DNA of 64,000 bases from Chlorobiaceae bacterium (GCA_013334225.1 JAAXXY010000015.1:1-64000), one strand, 5' to 3'; positions 15,805 to 26,059 are shown, counted from the first letter of the stretch. Translations and numbers: made by a program. The notes: generated by a model not told the origin, from the sequence alone.

Positions 15805-17184
15805 TTACATGACCAGTTCGAATTTTTCTTCCGGTGCATCGCGGTCCTGCCGGTCCAGCAGAGCTCCGAGGATCTTTTCGACCAGCCTGAGACCGCCACT
15901 GTACCCGACACTCGGGAAATAGCTGTGGCCGATACGGTCGAGGATCGGGAACCCGAACCTGATGAACGGGATATCCTCGTCGCGGGCGATGTACTTGCCA
16001 TACGTGTTGCCGATGAGCAGATCGACCGGTTCGTTCTTGATCCACTGGTGGAGAAGGAACATGTCGGCGTTCAGGCCGTTTTTGAAATTCGCATACGGTG
16101 CTCTTTCGAGAACTTCCTTCATACGTTTTTCGAACCGCTGTCCCGGTGTGCCGCTGACGATGTGCATCGGCTTCATGTTCAGGTCGAGCAGGAACTCGAC
16201 GAGCGGGATCAGCTGATCCGGATCGCCGAACAGCGCGACCTTCTTTCCATGGAGATACTGCTCCATGTCTGCAATGACGTCCACAAGGCGGCCGCGCTCG
16301 CTGGTGATTTCAGCAGGTACCTTTACGCCTGCAGCCTTGCTGAGCGACATGATGAAGCGGTCGGTAGCACTGAGGCCGATCGGCATGTCGAGAGTTTCGA
16401 ACGGCACCTTGAACTTCTTGTCGAGCGCGATTGCGGCCGGTTCTGCGCTTATGCAGCCGAGGGCCAGTGAAAACTTGCTGTCGCCAGTGCTTTTCAGCTC
16501 TTCAGCAGTTGTGCCTCCCTTCGGATAAAACTCATGCTTGCCGGTCTGGGGTGCATCGAGCACGTCCGATGTGTCCGGGAACAGCACGATATTGGCCCCG
16601 AGATCTTTTGCATATCGCTTGATCTCGCGCATATCCGAAGGTTCCATCCAGCCCGCAATGACGTTGACCTGGTTCTTTTTCTCGCCGGTCGATACGGCAA
16701 ACTGTTCAGCCATGCCGGTCACCATGTTCGCATATCCGGTGATGTGCGAGCCGACAAAGCTCGGGGTGCTTGCATAGATCACTCGCTTTCCCACAGGGAT
16801 CTTTCCGTCGTCACTGGCTTTTTTGGTGATCTGCTGCAAGTCGTCCCCGATGGTTTCCGACAGGCAGGTCGAGTGTACGGCGATGATTTCCGGATCGTAG
16901 ACCGCGAAAATCGTTTCGATAGCCTGGAGCAGGTTGGCCTGGCCTCCGAACACCGAAGCCCCTTCGGTGAACGAACTGGTGGCGGACATGACAGGCTCCT
17001 TGTAGTGCCTGGTCAGGGTGCTGCGGTGGTATGAGCAGCATCCCTGTGAACCATGGCTGTGAGGCAGGCATCCGTGGATGCCGAGCGCTGCGTACATTGC
17101 TCCGATCGGTTGGCAGGTTTTCGCCGGATTGATCGTCAGCCCTTCGCGCTCTTTAACTTCTTTTGTAGTGTGTCTTAATAACAT
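15805..17184 (-). CDS. nifK: Nitrogenase MoFe protein beta subunit
   Basis: Beta subunit that shares the P-cluster with NifD; 459 residues, the short NifK form lacking the long N-terminal extension of proteobacterial NifK. P-cluster cysteines lie in CQPIGA, HGSQGCCSYHR and HSTCLSETIGDD. The SFTEGASVFGG segment and C-terminal LDRIGHSYFPSVGYSGG are family hallmarks. It follows nifD by 21 bp. Confidence 0.97.
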   Translation of the reverse strand: MLLRHTTKEVKEREGLTINPAKTCQPIGAMYAALGIHGCLPHSHGSQGCCSYHRSTLTRHYKEPVMSATSSFTEGASVFGGQANLLQAIETIFAVYDPEIIAVHSTCLSETIGDDLQQITKKASDDGKIPVGKRVIYASTPSFVGSHITGYANMVTGMAEQFAVSTGEKKNQVNVIAGWMEPSDMREIKRYAKDLGANIVLFPDTSDVLDAPQTGKHEFYPKGGTTAEELKSTGDSKFSLALGCISAEPAAIALDKKFKVPFETLDMPIGLSATDRFIMSLSKAAGVKVPAEITSERGRLVDVIADMEQYLHGKKVALFGDPDQLIPLVEFLLDLNMKPMHIVSGTPGQRFEKRMKEVLERAPYANFKNGLNADMFLLHQWIKNEPVDLLIGNTYGKYIARDEDIPFIRFGFPILDRIGHSYFPSVGYSGGLRLVEKILGALLDRQDRDAPEEKFELVM

Positions 17185-17205
17185 GATACTGTAATCTCCT
17201 TATCG

Positions 17206-18837
17206 TTACTGAGTGACGTAGCTGGCTTCCAGCGATTCTGTTTCCGCTTTTTCCCATGGAGCCTTGATGAGCTTCCATACCGGATTGTTGACCATACGAT
17301 CGATATCCTTGTAGAAATTCACCGCACCTTCAAAGCCTGTATAGGGGCCTCCGTAGTCATAGCTGTGAAGCTGCTTGAGTGGCACGCCCATTTTCTGAAC
17401 TACATATTTCTCCTTGATGCCTGCACAGAAGATGTCCGGTTTGTAGAGTTCGATCAGCTTTTCGGACTCGTAGTGGCTGACGTCGTCAATTACCAGTGAT
17501 TTCCTTTGCATCTGTTTCATCATCCCCTCGTAACCGTTGATTTCGAGACCCTTCTCCTGAAGCGCCTGAAGCTCGGCTTCGCTTTTTCTCGGGCTGTAAA
17601 GTTCCGGGTCGGCCGTTACCTTGAGCTCCTCGATATTCTTGCTGTCGGCATCGATCTTGATGCTCGGCAGTACATGCCTTCCTTCATAGTCGTCGCGGTG
17701 AGCGAACTCGTAACCGGCCGCGATCGTCGTCATACCAAGTTCGTTGAAGAGATCCTGGTAGTGGTGGGCACGTGAGCCGCCGACAAACAGCATGGCAGTC
17801 TTTCCCTCGGTCCTCGGACGGATCTCGTCGATGACAGCCTGCACTTTCGGCATCTCCTCGGCGATAACCTCTTCGATGCGGGCCCTGAGGTCTGCATCAT
17901 CGAAGTATTCGGCGATCTTGCGCAGGGATTTCGCGCTGGATTCTGCACCTACGAAATTGACCTTCATCCACGGGATTCCGAATTTCGTTTCCATCATGTC
18001 GCCCATATAATTGATCGACCGGTGGCACAGGATGACGTTGAGGTCAGCCATATGGGCATTCTCGATCTGTCCGACGGTCGAGTTGCCGCTGAACGAGGCG
18101 ACCAGCGTAAGGCCGCATTTCTCGAAGATGCGCTCTATTTCGAAAGCGTCACCGCCGATGTTGTATTCGCCGAGGAGGTTGATCTTGAATTTTCCTTCTG
18201 CCGGCGTGCTGTTACGTCCCACCATGTGCTTGAACACACCGTTGTTGGCGATATGGTGACCGGCCGACTGGCTTACGCCGCGATAGCCTTCACAGCTGAA
18301 CCCGAACACGTTGCAGTCCCCGAGTTTCTCCTTCATCTCCTTTGCTGCGGCATGGACGTCGTCTCCGATAAGTCCGACAGGGCAGGTCGAGAAGATTGCG
18401 ATAGCTTTCGGGTGGAAGAGGTCATATGCTTCCTGGATCGCCACTTTCAGCTTTTTCTCACCACCGAACACCACGTTCTCTTCCTGCATGTCGGTCGAGA
18501 AACAGTAGGTGATGAAGTTTTCATGTTCGGGACTTTCCGGCCTGGTCTGGTTACGCCTGGTCAGCCAGCTGTAGAAGCTGCAGCCGATCGGGCCGTGCGT
18601 TATATTGACGATATCGCGGGTAGGCCCGAGGACCACACCCTTGCACCCTGCATAGGAGCAGCCGCGCTGTGTGATGATGCCCGGAACGGTACGCACGTTC
18701 GCCTGAACTTCCGGAATGGTGTCCGGGTCGTTGATCACGATCGATTTGCTGCGTTTTTTGGCAACCTTGGCCGGGTATTTGTTTATCAGCTCCTCCTTGA
18801 TATGGGCAGGATCTGGAAAATGTATGTTCGCCTCCAT
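17206..18837 (-). CDS. nifD: Nitrogenase MoFe protein alpha subunit
   Basis: Alpha subunit carrying FeMo-co; 543 residues. P-cluster cysteines are in RGCSYAGCKG, HGPIGCSFY and FSTCPVGLIGDD. FeMo-co ligands are the cysteine of LNVILCHRSINY and the histidine of LHSYDYGGPYTGFEG. An extra segment of about 50 residues around 380-440 (DADSKNIEELKVTADPELYSP region) is typical of the green-sulfur/clostridial/archaeal lineage and absent from the Azotobacter type. It lies 37 bp downstream of nifI2. Confidence 0.97.
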   Translation of the reverse strand: MEANIHFPDPAHIKEELINKYPAKVAKKRSKSIVINDPDTIPEVQANVRTVPGIITQRGCSYAGCKGVVLGPTRDIVNITHGPIGCSFYSWLTRRNQTRPESPEHENFITYCFSTDMQEENVVFGGEKKLKVAIQEAYDLFHPKAIAIFSTCPVGLIGDDVHAAAKEMKEKLGDCNVFGFSCEGYRGVSQSAGHHIANNGVFKHMVGRNSTPAEGKFKINLLGEYNIGGDAFEIERIFEKCGLTLVASFSGNSTVGQIENAHMADLNVILCHRSINYMGDMMETKFGIPWMKVNFVGAESSAKSLRKIAEYFDDADLRARIEEVIAEEMPKVQAVIDEIRPRTEGKTAMLFVGGSRAHHYQDLFNELGMTTIAAGYEFAHRDDYEGRHVLPSIKIDADSKNIEELKVTADPELYSPRKSEAELQALQEKGLEINGYEGMMKQMQRKSLVIDDVSHYESEKLIELYKPDIFCAGIKEKYVVQKMGVPLKQLHSYDYGGPYTGFEGAVNFYKDIDRMVNNPVWKLIKAPWEKAETESLEASYVTQ

Positions 18838-18874
18838 GTAACTCTCTCCGTTTACACCTTGAAAATTGTTTTTG

Positions 18875-19252
18875 TTAGTTCAGCGCGGCCTCTGCCTGTT
18901 CTCCTGTTCTCACCCTTATGGTTTCCAGGATCGGCGTTACAAAGATCTTGCCATCACCGGGCTTGCCTGTCTGGTTAGTCTTGATGATGATGTCAATTGC
19001 TGTTTTGCACAGATCGTCAGGGACTACCACGGTCAAAATTCTCTTCGCCACAAGCCTCGGTGCGTTGCCAAGCTGGGCGATCGCTTCGGGATGGCCAGCT
19101 TCCGCGCCTCTGAGAATGTCATAGTGAACCTGTCCCTTACCACGCCCCATAACTCTCCCGGTGGCTGTGAATGCCGGGATGCCTGCATCGACGAGAGCCT
19201 TTTTCGTTTCGTTCACCTTGTTGATCCTGATAACTGAAATGATCTCTTTCAT
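18875..19252 (-). CDS. nifI2: PII-like nitrogenase regulator NifI2
   Basis: GlnB-family protein of 125 residues. The T-loop region (GRGKGQVHYDILRGAE) is longer and different from housekeeping GlnB, and VPDDLCKTAIDIIIKTNQTGKPGDGKIFV is the conserved B-loop and C-terminal core. In methanogens NifI1 and NifI2 form a complex that inhibits dinitrogenase when nitrogen is plentiful and is relieved by 2-oxoglutarate; the same gene order here argues for the same control. It begins directly after nifI1. Confidence 0.93.
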   Translation of the reverse strand: MKEIISVIRINKVNETKKALVDAGIPAFTATGRVMGRGKGQVHYDILRGAEAGHPEAIAQLGNAPRLVAKRILTVVVPDDLCKTAIDIIIKTNQTGKPGDGKIFVTPILETIRVRTGEQAEAALN

Positions 19253-19609
19253 TCAGGCCTCCTTCGATGCTGCAAGCAGCGGTTCGGTTTCCAGTTCACC
19301 CGTGCTGATGGTATAAACCTCTTCAACTGCTGAAACAAAGATCTTGCCGTCACCGAATTTGCCGTCAGGGCCGGACTTGGCATTCTCGAGGATTGCGCGT
19401 ATAACGAAATCCTTGTCGGTATCCGGCACAACGACAATCAGCATCTCCTTGGGGATTTCATCATACACCACATCTCCGACCCGGAGTCCGCGCTGCTTGC
19501 CGCGACCGACAACAGGAATTTTCGTTACTGCCGGATAGCCTGCATCGAGCAGCCCCTGCATGACTTCATATACTTTTTCCGGCCTGACGATTGTTCTGAT
19601 CATTAACAT
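19253..19609 (-). CDS. nifI1: PII-like nitrogenase regulator NifI1
   Basis: GlnB-family protein of 118 residues beginning LMIRTIVRPEKVYEV, with GRGKQRGLRVGDVVYDEIPKEMLIVVVPD for the T-loop region and GDGKIFVSAVEEVYTISTGE for the C-terminal signature. It is the partner of nifI2 and lies between nifH and nifD. The ATG at 19609 has GGAG nine bases ahead; a second ATG two codons later is less well placed. Confidence 0.93.
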   Translation of the reverse strand: MLMIRTIVRPEKVYEVMQGLLDAGYPAVTKIPVVGRGKQRGLRVGDVVYDEIPKEMLIVVVPDTDKDFVIRAILENAKSGPDGKFGDGKIFVSAVEEVYTISTGELETEPLLAASKEA

Positions 19610-19629
19610 GTTTGTGTGCTCCGTTTTTT

Positions 19630-20466
<837 letters not shown>

Positions 20467-20541
20467 TTAGGTTATCATTATTGTTGTTATAAAATATTCA
20501 GGCAAAAATTTTGAATTTCCTGAATAGTTATGCTTTTAATC

Positions 20542-20557
20542 AGCAAGATGCGTGCCA
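20542..20557 (-). promoter_or_regulatory. Sigma-54 promoter of the nif operon
   Basis: On the minus strand the sequence is TGGCAC-N5-TTGCT, a perfect -24/-12 element. Transcription would start near 20530, about 75 bases before nifH. No canonical NifA upstream site (TGT-N10-ACA) was seen in the next 200 bases. Consistent with control by the sigma-54 activator NifA encoded at 56170. Confidence 0.88.
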
Positions 20558-20853
20558 GACAGCACTGCTTTACAGGAAAAAATTGGCCTGATAAACATGG
20601 AAGGTGAGAGAACCCCATGAATAAAGGATTTACGGTTTCATACAAGGTTTATTTTTTCAGAGGGGAGGGAGAAGTTGATCGTTCATATGAGGTGAAAAAG
20701 GGCCTGAAAGGATACATTAATGTAGGAAAGGTCTTGCGGTTACATTTATGTGGGAAATATTGCATCTTTACAGGGCCGGGACTTTTCTTTTCAAGGCATT
20801 ATCGGTAATCTGATGCTGACATCGATCTAACCATTATTATCGTAAAGCCAGTC
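20558..20853. other. Divergent intergenic region, nifH to methyltransferase
   Basis: About 300 bp between the nif promoter and the plus-strand methyltransferase. A 63-codon plus-strand frame at 20617-20808 has a passable ribosome site (AAGGTGAG), but its product matches nothing I recognise and shows no protein-like composition, so it is not called as a gene. Nothing else stands out. Confidence 0.3.
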
Positions 20854-21534
20854 ATGCATGAAGAGTCGGTAAAGGAGCTGTTTGACCGTTCGGTTGAGAG
20901 ATATGACCAGAACCGGCGGCGGCTTATTCCCTGTTTTGAAGATTTTTACCGGACAACTGCAGAACTTGTTTCCTTCCCGGCGGATCAGGCTTTCAGCGTG
21001 CTTGACCTTGGAGCGGGCACCGGGCTCCTGTCGATGCTGATCTCCGAACGATTTCCCCGTGCATGTTTCACCCTGGTGGACATTTCGGGCGACATGCTCC
21101 TGAAAGCCCGTGAACGCTTTGCCGGGCAATCCAGCCGTTTTTCTTTCCTTGTACAGGATTATGCAGCGGATCTGCAGGGTTCATTCGATCTTGTCGTTTC
21201 TGCACTTTCGATTCATCATCTCGAAGATGAACGGAAAGAGGAACTCTTCAGGTCAGTTTACAGGGTTCTCGGTCCGGAAGGGATGTTCATCAATGCCGAT
21301 CAGGTAAAAGGAGCGACTGAACCGATCGACCTTATCTACCGTGAGACCTGGGCCAGGCAGGTGCAGGAAAGCGGGATCAGCGAAGCTGATTTTGCAGCCG
21401 CGAAAGAAAGGATGAAAGCCGACAGGATGGGTACTCTCGAAGATCAGCTCGGATATTTGCGTTCAGCCGGTTTCAGGGAGGTGAACTGCTGGTACCAGAA
21501 CTACAGTTTCGCGGTCTGTTCCGGCCGGAAGTAG
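20854..21534 (+). CDS. Class I SAM-dependent methyltransferase
   Basis: Cytoplasmic methyltransferase of 226 residues. Motif I is VLDLGAGTGLLS near residue 50, motif II ends in FTLVDISGDML, and post-motif VVSALSIHHLEDE is typical of the Methyltransf_25/UbiE-like group. The substrate cannot be told. It is divergent from nifH and stands alone, facing the convergent mscL. Confidence 0.8.
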   Translation: MHEESVKELFDRSVERYDQNRRRLIPCFEDFYRTTAELVSFPADQAFSVLDLGAGTGLLSMLISERFPRACFTLVDISGDMLLKARERFAGQSSRFSFLVQDYAADLQGSFDLVVSALSIHHLEDERKEELFRSVYRVLGPEGMFINADQVKGATEPIDLIYRETWARQVQESGISEADFAAAKERMKADRMGTLEDQLGYLRSAGFREVNCWYQNYSFAVCSGRK

Positions 21535-21754
21535 GTTGCTAATTATATGTTTTGCTGTCTTTCAGAGATTATTTATACAAAAATGTAGAAAAAAACCCTG
21601 AAGGAGATGTGTCGTATTATCCATGGTGCGGGAATGCCCGAAATGGAATTTTTATACCCGTTTAATTTCCTTCAGAGGTTTTCAGTCGCAGGACTTTATC
21701 CCAGGAAACCCCCACTGCTTTCCCTGATTCCGCAAATGAACCTCTTGCAAAGCG

Positions 21755-22210
21755 CTAATTCCTGATTTCCGATGTACATGCCGGGCACCGGGTGGCTTTG
21801 AGCGGTACACTGGTAAAGCAGTAGGGGCACTCTCTGGTTGTCGGAGAGGGCGGAGGTGCCGGTTTTTCCCTTCGCAGAGTATTGATGCCTTTGACAAGAA
21901 GGAATACGGCGAAAGCCATGATCAGGAAGCTGATGAGGGAGTTGAGAAAAAGCCCGTAGCCGATCGTTACCGCGCCGGCGGCATGGGCATCGGCGAGTGA
22001 GGAGTAAGGGCCCGGAGTTTTTGCTCCATCCCGCAGGAGGATATAGAGGTTCGAAAAATCTATCCCGCCGATCAGGGCTCCAAGGGGAGGCATCATGACC
22101 TGGGAAACCAGAGTGTTCACAACCGATCCGAAAGCGCCGCCGATGATGATGCCGACGGCCATGTCGATCACGTTGCCTTTCATGGCGAATTCTTTGAATT
22201 CCTTGAGCAT
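21755..22210 (-). CDS. mscL: Large-conductance mechanosensitive channel MscL with zinc ribbon
   Basis: Inner-membrane channel that opens under osmotic downshock; 151 residues. The N-terminal FKEFAMKGNVIDMAVGIIIGGAFG is the MscL pore-lining signature, followed by the periplasmic loop (about 45-75) and a second membrane segment (about 80-105). After the usual cytoplasmic helix it carries a C-terminal CPYC...CPAC zinc-ribbon-like tail (about residues 127-147), which many MscL lack. Confidence 0.93.
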   Translation of the reverse strand: MLKEFKEFAMKGNVIDMAVGIIIGGAFGSVVNTLVSQVMMPPLGALIGGIDFSNLYILLRDGAKTPGPYSSLADAHAAGAVTIGYGLFLNSLISFLIMAFAVFLLVKGINTLRREKPAPPPSPTTRECPYCFTSVPLKATRCPACTSEIRN

Positions 22211-22592
22211 AATCCGGCTCCTGTTAAAAGGTTGACTGATAGGATCCTTGAATTCTTTTTCAGATACACCCGGGCGATTAGGGATTTTGCCGTTATATCA
22301 TCTCAATGTAAGCCCGTCTGCACAGAATTGACGCTGATTCTGAACGGCTATGCGCTTATCTGTGCGATGGAATCAATTTAGTAAAAAAAGGCGATTGCTA
22401 TCCTGGTTTTACGTGGGGAATATGCTGCAGGAAGCAGATATGAAGAGATTTATGGGCACTCTACTTATTTGTTCCGAATTCGATTGCTGCGTTGTTCCGA
22501 CACGTCGGGATCGATATCCTCATCCCGAAAGCTTTCAGGACACCGTCCACCTTGCACTCGGGCTTCTCATTACAATAAAAAAGAGGCTACCC
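22211..22592. other. Intergenic region without a recognisable gene
   Basis: About 380 bp between mscL and the end of the FhlA-like regulator. A plus-strand frame from 22350 runs into the regulator gene and looks like an antisense shadow. No repeat, RNA or operator was recognised except the terminator at its right end. Confidence 0.4.
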
Positions 22593-22607
22593 TTATGGCA
22601 GGTAGTG
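22572..22607 (-). terminator. Terminator overlapping the stop of the FhlA-like regulator
   Basis: On the minus strand CTACC (22605-22601) pairs with GGTAG (22591-22587), and the stem is followed by CCTCTTTTTTATT. The regulator's TAA codon lies in the loop. A compact, plausible intrinsic terminator. Confidence 0.6.
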
Positions 22608-24704
22608 TTTTTTTATTCCGAGCGCATCGATACGGGAAAAGAGCGTTTTCGGGTTTATGTCGAGAATTTCAGCCGCGCCTTTTTTGCCGCTTACCTTTCC
22701 TTTCGTATGATCGAGCGCAGTGAGTATGATTTCAAGCTCTCTCTGTTTCTGTTCCTTCTCGAGTTCCGGCAGCGTTATCAGTCTGCCCTGAGCGGAGTGC
22801 ATCTCCCTGGCCGGAGCTTTCGAGGTCAGGATGCCGGAAAAGTCGAGCGTCTCTCCTTCCGACATGATCACTGCCTGTTCGATGCAATGAGCCAGCTCCC
22901 TGATATTTCCCTTCCACTGCCTTGAGCAAAGTTCCCTCATGTCCGATTCCCGGATCGAAGGCATCGGGCGTCCGAACTCGCGCGCATATTTTCCGGCAAA
23001 ATGGATGGCGAGCAGGGGAATGTCGCTGCGCCTTTCCCTCAGCGGGGGAAGGAACAGGGGAAAGACATTGAGCCTGAAAAAAAGGTCTTCGCGGAACCGT
23101 CCCTCGGCAACTTCTGTTTCGAGTTTTCTGTTTGTCGCTGCGATTACCCTGACGTTGACCGGTATCTCCTTTCGCCCGCCGATACGTTCAAGTTCCCGTT
23201 CCTGCAGAACTCTCAGCAGTTTTGCCTGCATTTCGAGCGGCAATTCGCCGATTTCATCGAGAAAAATGGTCCCGCCGTCCGCGAGTTCGAATTTGCCGAT
23301 CCTGCGATCGACAGCCCCGGTAAAACTTCCTTTTTCATGGCCGAACAGTTCTGATTCGATGAGCGATGCCGGCAGAGCGGCGCAATTCACTTTGACAAGA
23401 ACCCTCTCTTTCCTTGGTGAAAGGTTATGGATAGCCCGTGCAATGAGCTCCTTGCCTGTTCCTGTTTCGCTCTGCATGAGAACGGTAGCATCGGTCGGGG
23501 CGACAAGCCGGACTTTCTGCAGGACGGATACGAGCGCTTCGCTGTTGCCGATGATCTCTTCAAAATTGTGCGTTGCACGGATTTCTTCGATCAGGTATGT
23601 TTTTTCACCTTCGAGTTTCCTGCGAAGTGAATCGATCTCTTCGAACGCCAGGCAGTTCTGCAGCGCCAGTGAGAGCTGGGGCACGATGAGCTTGATTGTT
23701 TCCATATCCTCCAGTTCGAACGCCCGGTCTGTTGCCGCGAGGAACAATCCGGCCTTGCTGCCGTAATGATTCCAGAGCGGTATCGAGATCAGGGAACAGA
23801 TCCGGTACCTTTCCTTTACCAGTTCGATGATTTTATACTCTTTCGACAGGTTGTCGAACTGGTCAGAAGAGTACATACCGGATTTCGAAATCAGTTCATA
23901 ACCTTCCACACCGAAATACTTGCTTTCAAACTCGGTGTCGAGATATTCGAGAGGTGAAAAATGCATGAAACGGCTGCCTGAATCGCACTTGTAGTTGTCG
24001 GATACAAGATATGTTCCGTTATGGCCGATCACCCGGATTGCCATGAAGGTGTACGAAAAAAGCTTTGCAATCTGTTCGCAGACAGCCAGCATCATGCTGT
24101 GCCTGTCCTTGATGGTCAGAAGGAGGTTGTTTATTGCAAGCTGCAGGGATGTTTCGACTTCCTTCAGCCTCAGTTCCTCATAGGCGAGCGCATAGCTGAC
24201 TGACATGGCAATCGGGAGGGAAATATCCGCAAGCAGGTCTTTTCTTGTCTGTGTCCATTCCCTCTGGTCTCTTGAAATGAACGTCAGAAAACCGATAAGT
24301 CTTCCACCCGGTCTCAAAGGTGAAAGAATGATCTGACGAATTCCGTGTTCCTGGAAAACCTGCAGGACCCTGCGGCTGTTTTCACTTGCCCCGTAAGGGG
24401 GATATTCCATGCTCAGCGCCTGTACCTCCTGATTCTCGAGATTGTTTTCAATCAGTGCTTCAGCGATAAGCTCTTTCTGATCCTGCAGCCATTGAGGAAG
24501 CTCGATCCTCGATGTGTCGAAAAAGATTTCGAGGTTCCTTCCTTCCGTGTTCAGGGTGATGATTGCTGCGGAATCGAAATAGAACATCAGGCGCAGCCGG
24601 TTGATAACGGTTCTGAAGAGCTCTCCAGGATCCCGGATGGTTCCTATGGCATCGCTGATGTATTTCAGCAGCTGGCGCGATTCTGAAAGCTTGTATTTGT
24701 GCAT
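22593..24704 (-). CDS. Sigma-54-dependent activator with two GAF domains (FhlA-like)
   Basis: Transcription activator of 703 residues. Residues about 15-175 and 190-360 are two GAF-type sensor domains; about 385-620 is the AAA+ domain with Walker A SETGTGKE, the sigma-54 contact loop and Walker B GGTIFLDEIGE; the last 60 residues hold a Fis-type helix-turn-helix (AAEILDINPKTLFSRIDALGI). The contact loop reads GSFTGA instead of the usual GAFTGA. It resembles FhlA/NifA-type formate or fixation regulators; true NifA is at 56170. Palindromic TCAGAA-type sites lie just upstream. Confidence 0.88.
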   Translation of the reverse strand: MHKYKLSESRQLLKYISDAIGTIRDPGELFRTVINRLRLMFYFDSAAIITLNTEGRNLEIFFDTSRIELPQWLQDQKELIAEALIENNLENQEVQALSMEYPPYGASENSRRVLQVFQEHGIRQIILSPLRPGGRLIGFLTFISRDQREWTQTRKDLLADISLPIAMSVSYALAYEELRLKEVETSLQLAINNLLLTIKDRHSMMLAVCEQIAKLFSYTFMAIRVIGHNGTYLVSDNYKCDSGSRFMHFSPLEYLDTEFESKYFGVEGYELISKSGMYSSDQFDNLSKEYKIIELVKERYRICSLISIPLWNHYGSKAGLFLAATDRAFELEDMETIKLIVPQLSLALQNCLAFEEIDSLRRKLEGEKTYLIEEIRATHNFEEIIGNSEALVSVLQKVRLVAPTDATVLMQSETGTGKELIARAIHNLSPRKERVLVKVNCAALPASLIESELFGHEKGSFTGAVDRRIGKFELADGGTIFLDEIGELPLEMQAKLLRVLQERELERIGGRKEIPVNVRVIAATNRKLETEVAEGRFREDLFFRLNVFPLFLPPLRERRSDIPLLAIHFAGKYAREFGRPMPSIRESDMRELCSRQWKGNIRELAHCIEQAVIMSEGETLDFSGILTSKAPAREMHSAQGRLITLPELEKEQKQRELEIILTALDHTKGKVSGKKGAAEILDINPKTLFSRIDALGIKKHYLP

Positions 24705-24770
24705 GATAGAATTCTGATTTTTCAGAAGATAATATTACAGAAATATCTGAATATTCAGAAATATTTAACA
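24705..24770. promoter_or_regulatory. Palindromic operator cluster upstream of the FhlA-like regulator
   Basis: The 14-bp perfect palindrome TCTGAATATTCAGA (24746-24759) is flanked by further TTCTGA/TTCAGAA and ACAGAAAT copies between 24710 and 24765. The cluster begins just past the regulator's start codon and would suit autoregulation. The remaining 300 bp to the UspA gene show no gene. Confidence 0.45.
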
Positions 24771-25073
24771 CATCAGGCATTGTTTGCGGTTTATTAAATG
24801 GTTTTAAAGCTGACTGTTATAGCTTTTTTTAAATTTTTTTGTGTTTTGGCATGATTTTTGATTTATGGATGTCAAACAGACACAGACATGAAATCAGGAA
24901 AATTTCCATCATTCGGCTTCTGTTACCGGTTTTTCTTTTTTCCGGAACAGCTTGATTGCAGTCTCTCCACCCGTATCGACTCTCGTTATCAAGCCCGGAG
25001 ATGCGATGCATTTGTCTTGAGACATGCAGCAGGTGATATACTGGATCAATAACAATTAAAAATCTCTTATGTT

Positions 25074-25580
25074 ATGGAAAAGAAAGATTCACAAGTGCGG
25101 AAAATCATCCTTTGTCCCGTCGATTTTTCAGGTCCATCCGAGATGACCCTGAAGCATATCGGCCGGTATTATTCAAAAGATGCCGAGTTGCTGCTTGTTA
25201 ACGTTTGTAACCGTAATCCGGCGGATTGCGATGATTCAGGGAAAAAAAATCTGTACAGGCTTTTTTCGAGATATATACAAATACTGAACAGCTTTGACTG
25301 TAATTACCATCTCGATATTCAGGGGCTCGACGGATATAATTCGCCTGCCGATGCCATCATTGCATTTGCGAAAAGCAGCAAGGCCGATACGATAGCGATA
25401 GGGTCGCATGGCGAGACCGGCATACCCTATCTGCTTATGGGCAGTACCGCGGAAACAGTGCTGCGGCATGCTGATTGTCCTGTTCTGCTCATAAAGACGC
25501 TTCATGAGGAAGCGGCAGACAATGATGAAACGGACGGACAGCCGGAAGAGAGCCGGACGGAGGACATGTTCTGGTTTTAG
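25074..25580 (+). CDS. Universal stress protein, UspA family
   Basis: Small alpha/beta protein of 168 residues. It begins IILCPVDFSGPSEMTL and has the ATP-binding pattern G-x2-G-x9-G-S/T in GSHGETGIPYLLMGST near residue 103, ending CPVLLIK, so it is a nucleotide-binding type. A Glu/Asp-rich tail follows. No operon partner is evident. It is divergent from the FhlA-like regulator. Confidence 0.9.
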   Translation: MEKKDSQVRKIILCPVDFSGPSEMTLKHIGRYYSKDAELLLVNVCNRNPADCDDSGKKNLYRLFSRYIQILNSFDCNYHLDIQGLDGYNSPADAIIAFAKSSKADTIAIGSHGETGIPYLLMGSTAETVLRHADCPVLLIKTLHEEAADNDETDGQPEESRTEDMFWF

Positions 25581-25715
25581 GACGGGAAGTGACCGTCAGA
25601 TCAATTTGCATATCTTTTTTTTACCGTGCAGAATATAAAAGGAGTGAGTAACGATGCATCGACATGCAGTCTGGAGAGAGAAAATCAAAACCGTGGATAG
25701 AAGGAGTGGATGAAC

Positions 25716-25838
25716 ATGAATATGAAAAATGCCCTGATAACATTGGTATCAACAATCTTTATGCTGTTTGGATGCGGTCTGATCGTTTTGCTTCGCACAC
25801 CTGAAAAACAAAAAGAACCGGTCCGGATCGAATATTGA
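25716..25838 (+). CDS. Small single-span membrane protein (40 aa)
   Basis: Short gene with a good AAGGAG nine bases before ATG 25716; two other in-frame ATGs lie six bases either side. The product has one hydrophobic segment (about residues 5-25, ITLVSTIFMLFGCGLIVLL) and a charged tail (RTPEKQKEPVRIEY). The single cysteine sits in LFGC, which is not a convincing lipobox. It resembles no family I know. Confidence 0.55.
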   Translation: MNMKNALITLVSTIFMLFGCGLIVLLRTPEKQKEPVRIEY

Positions 25839-26059
25839 CACTTTCGAACAACTCGACCGGACAACCCGAAGCTCCTTTCAGGCGGCATAAAAAAGGGTTA
25901 TGGATTCTTTTTCTGACTGCATCGGCCTCGGAATTACGATATGTGCCAAACCGGACTGATAACTTTGATCGCCTGAGTAATAAAAGCCGGAAGTATGTTC
26001 AGCAGTTTATTTATAATCATATCAATAAAATCATGAACACTTTCGGCAAGGATGTCGAT

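Noticed and set aside
20617-20808. 63-codon plus-strand frame upstream of the methyltransferase
   Set aside because: A passable ribosome site but no recognisable domain or protein-like pattern; not called.
22350-22925. 191-codon plus-strand frame antisense to the FhlA-like regulator
   Set aside because: More than half lies opposite a clear coding gene; typical high-GC shadow.
24846-24866. Possible sigma-54 promoter (TTGGCAT...TTGAT) before the UspA gene
   Set aside because: The -12 element lacks the GC dinucleotide and the leader would be about 200 bases; too weak.
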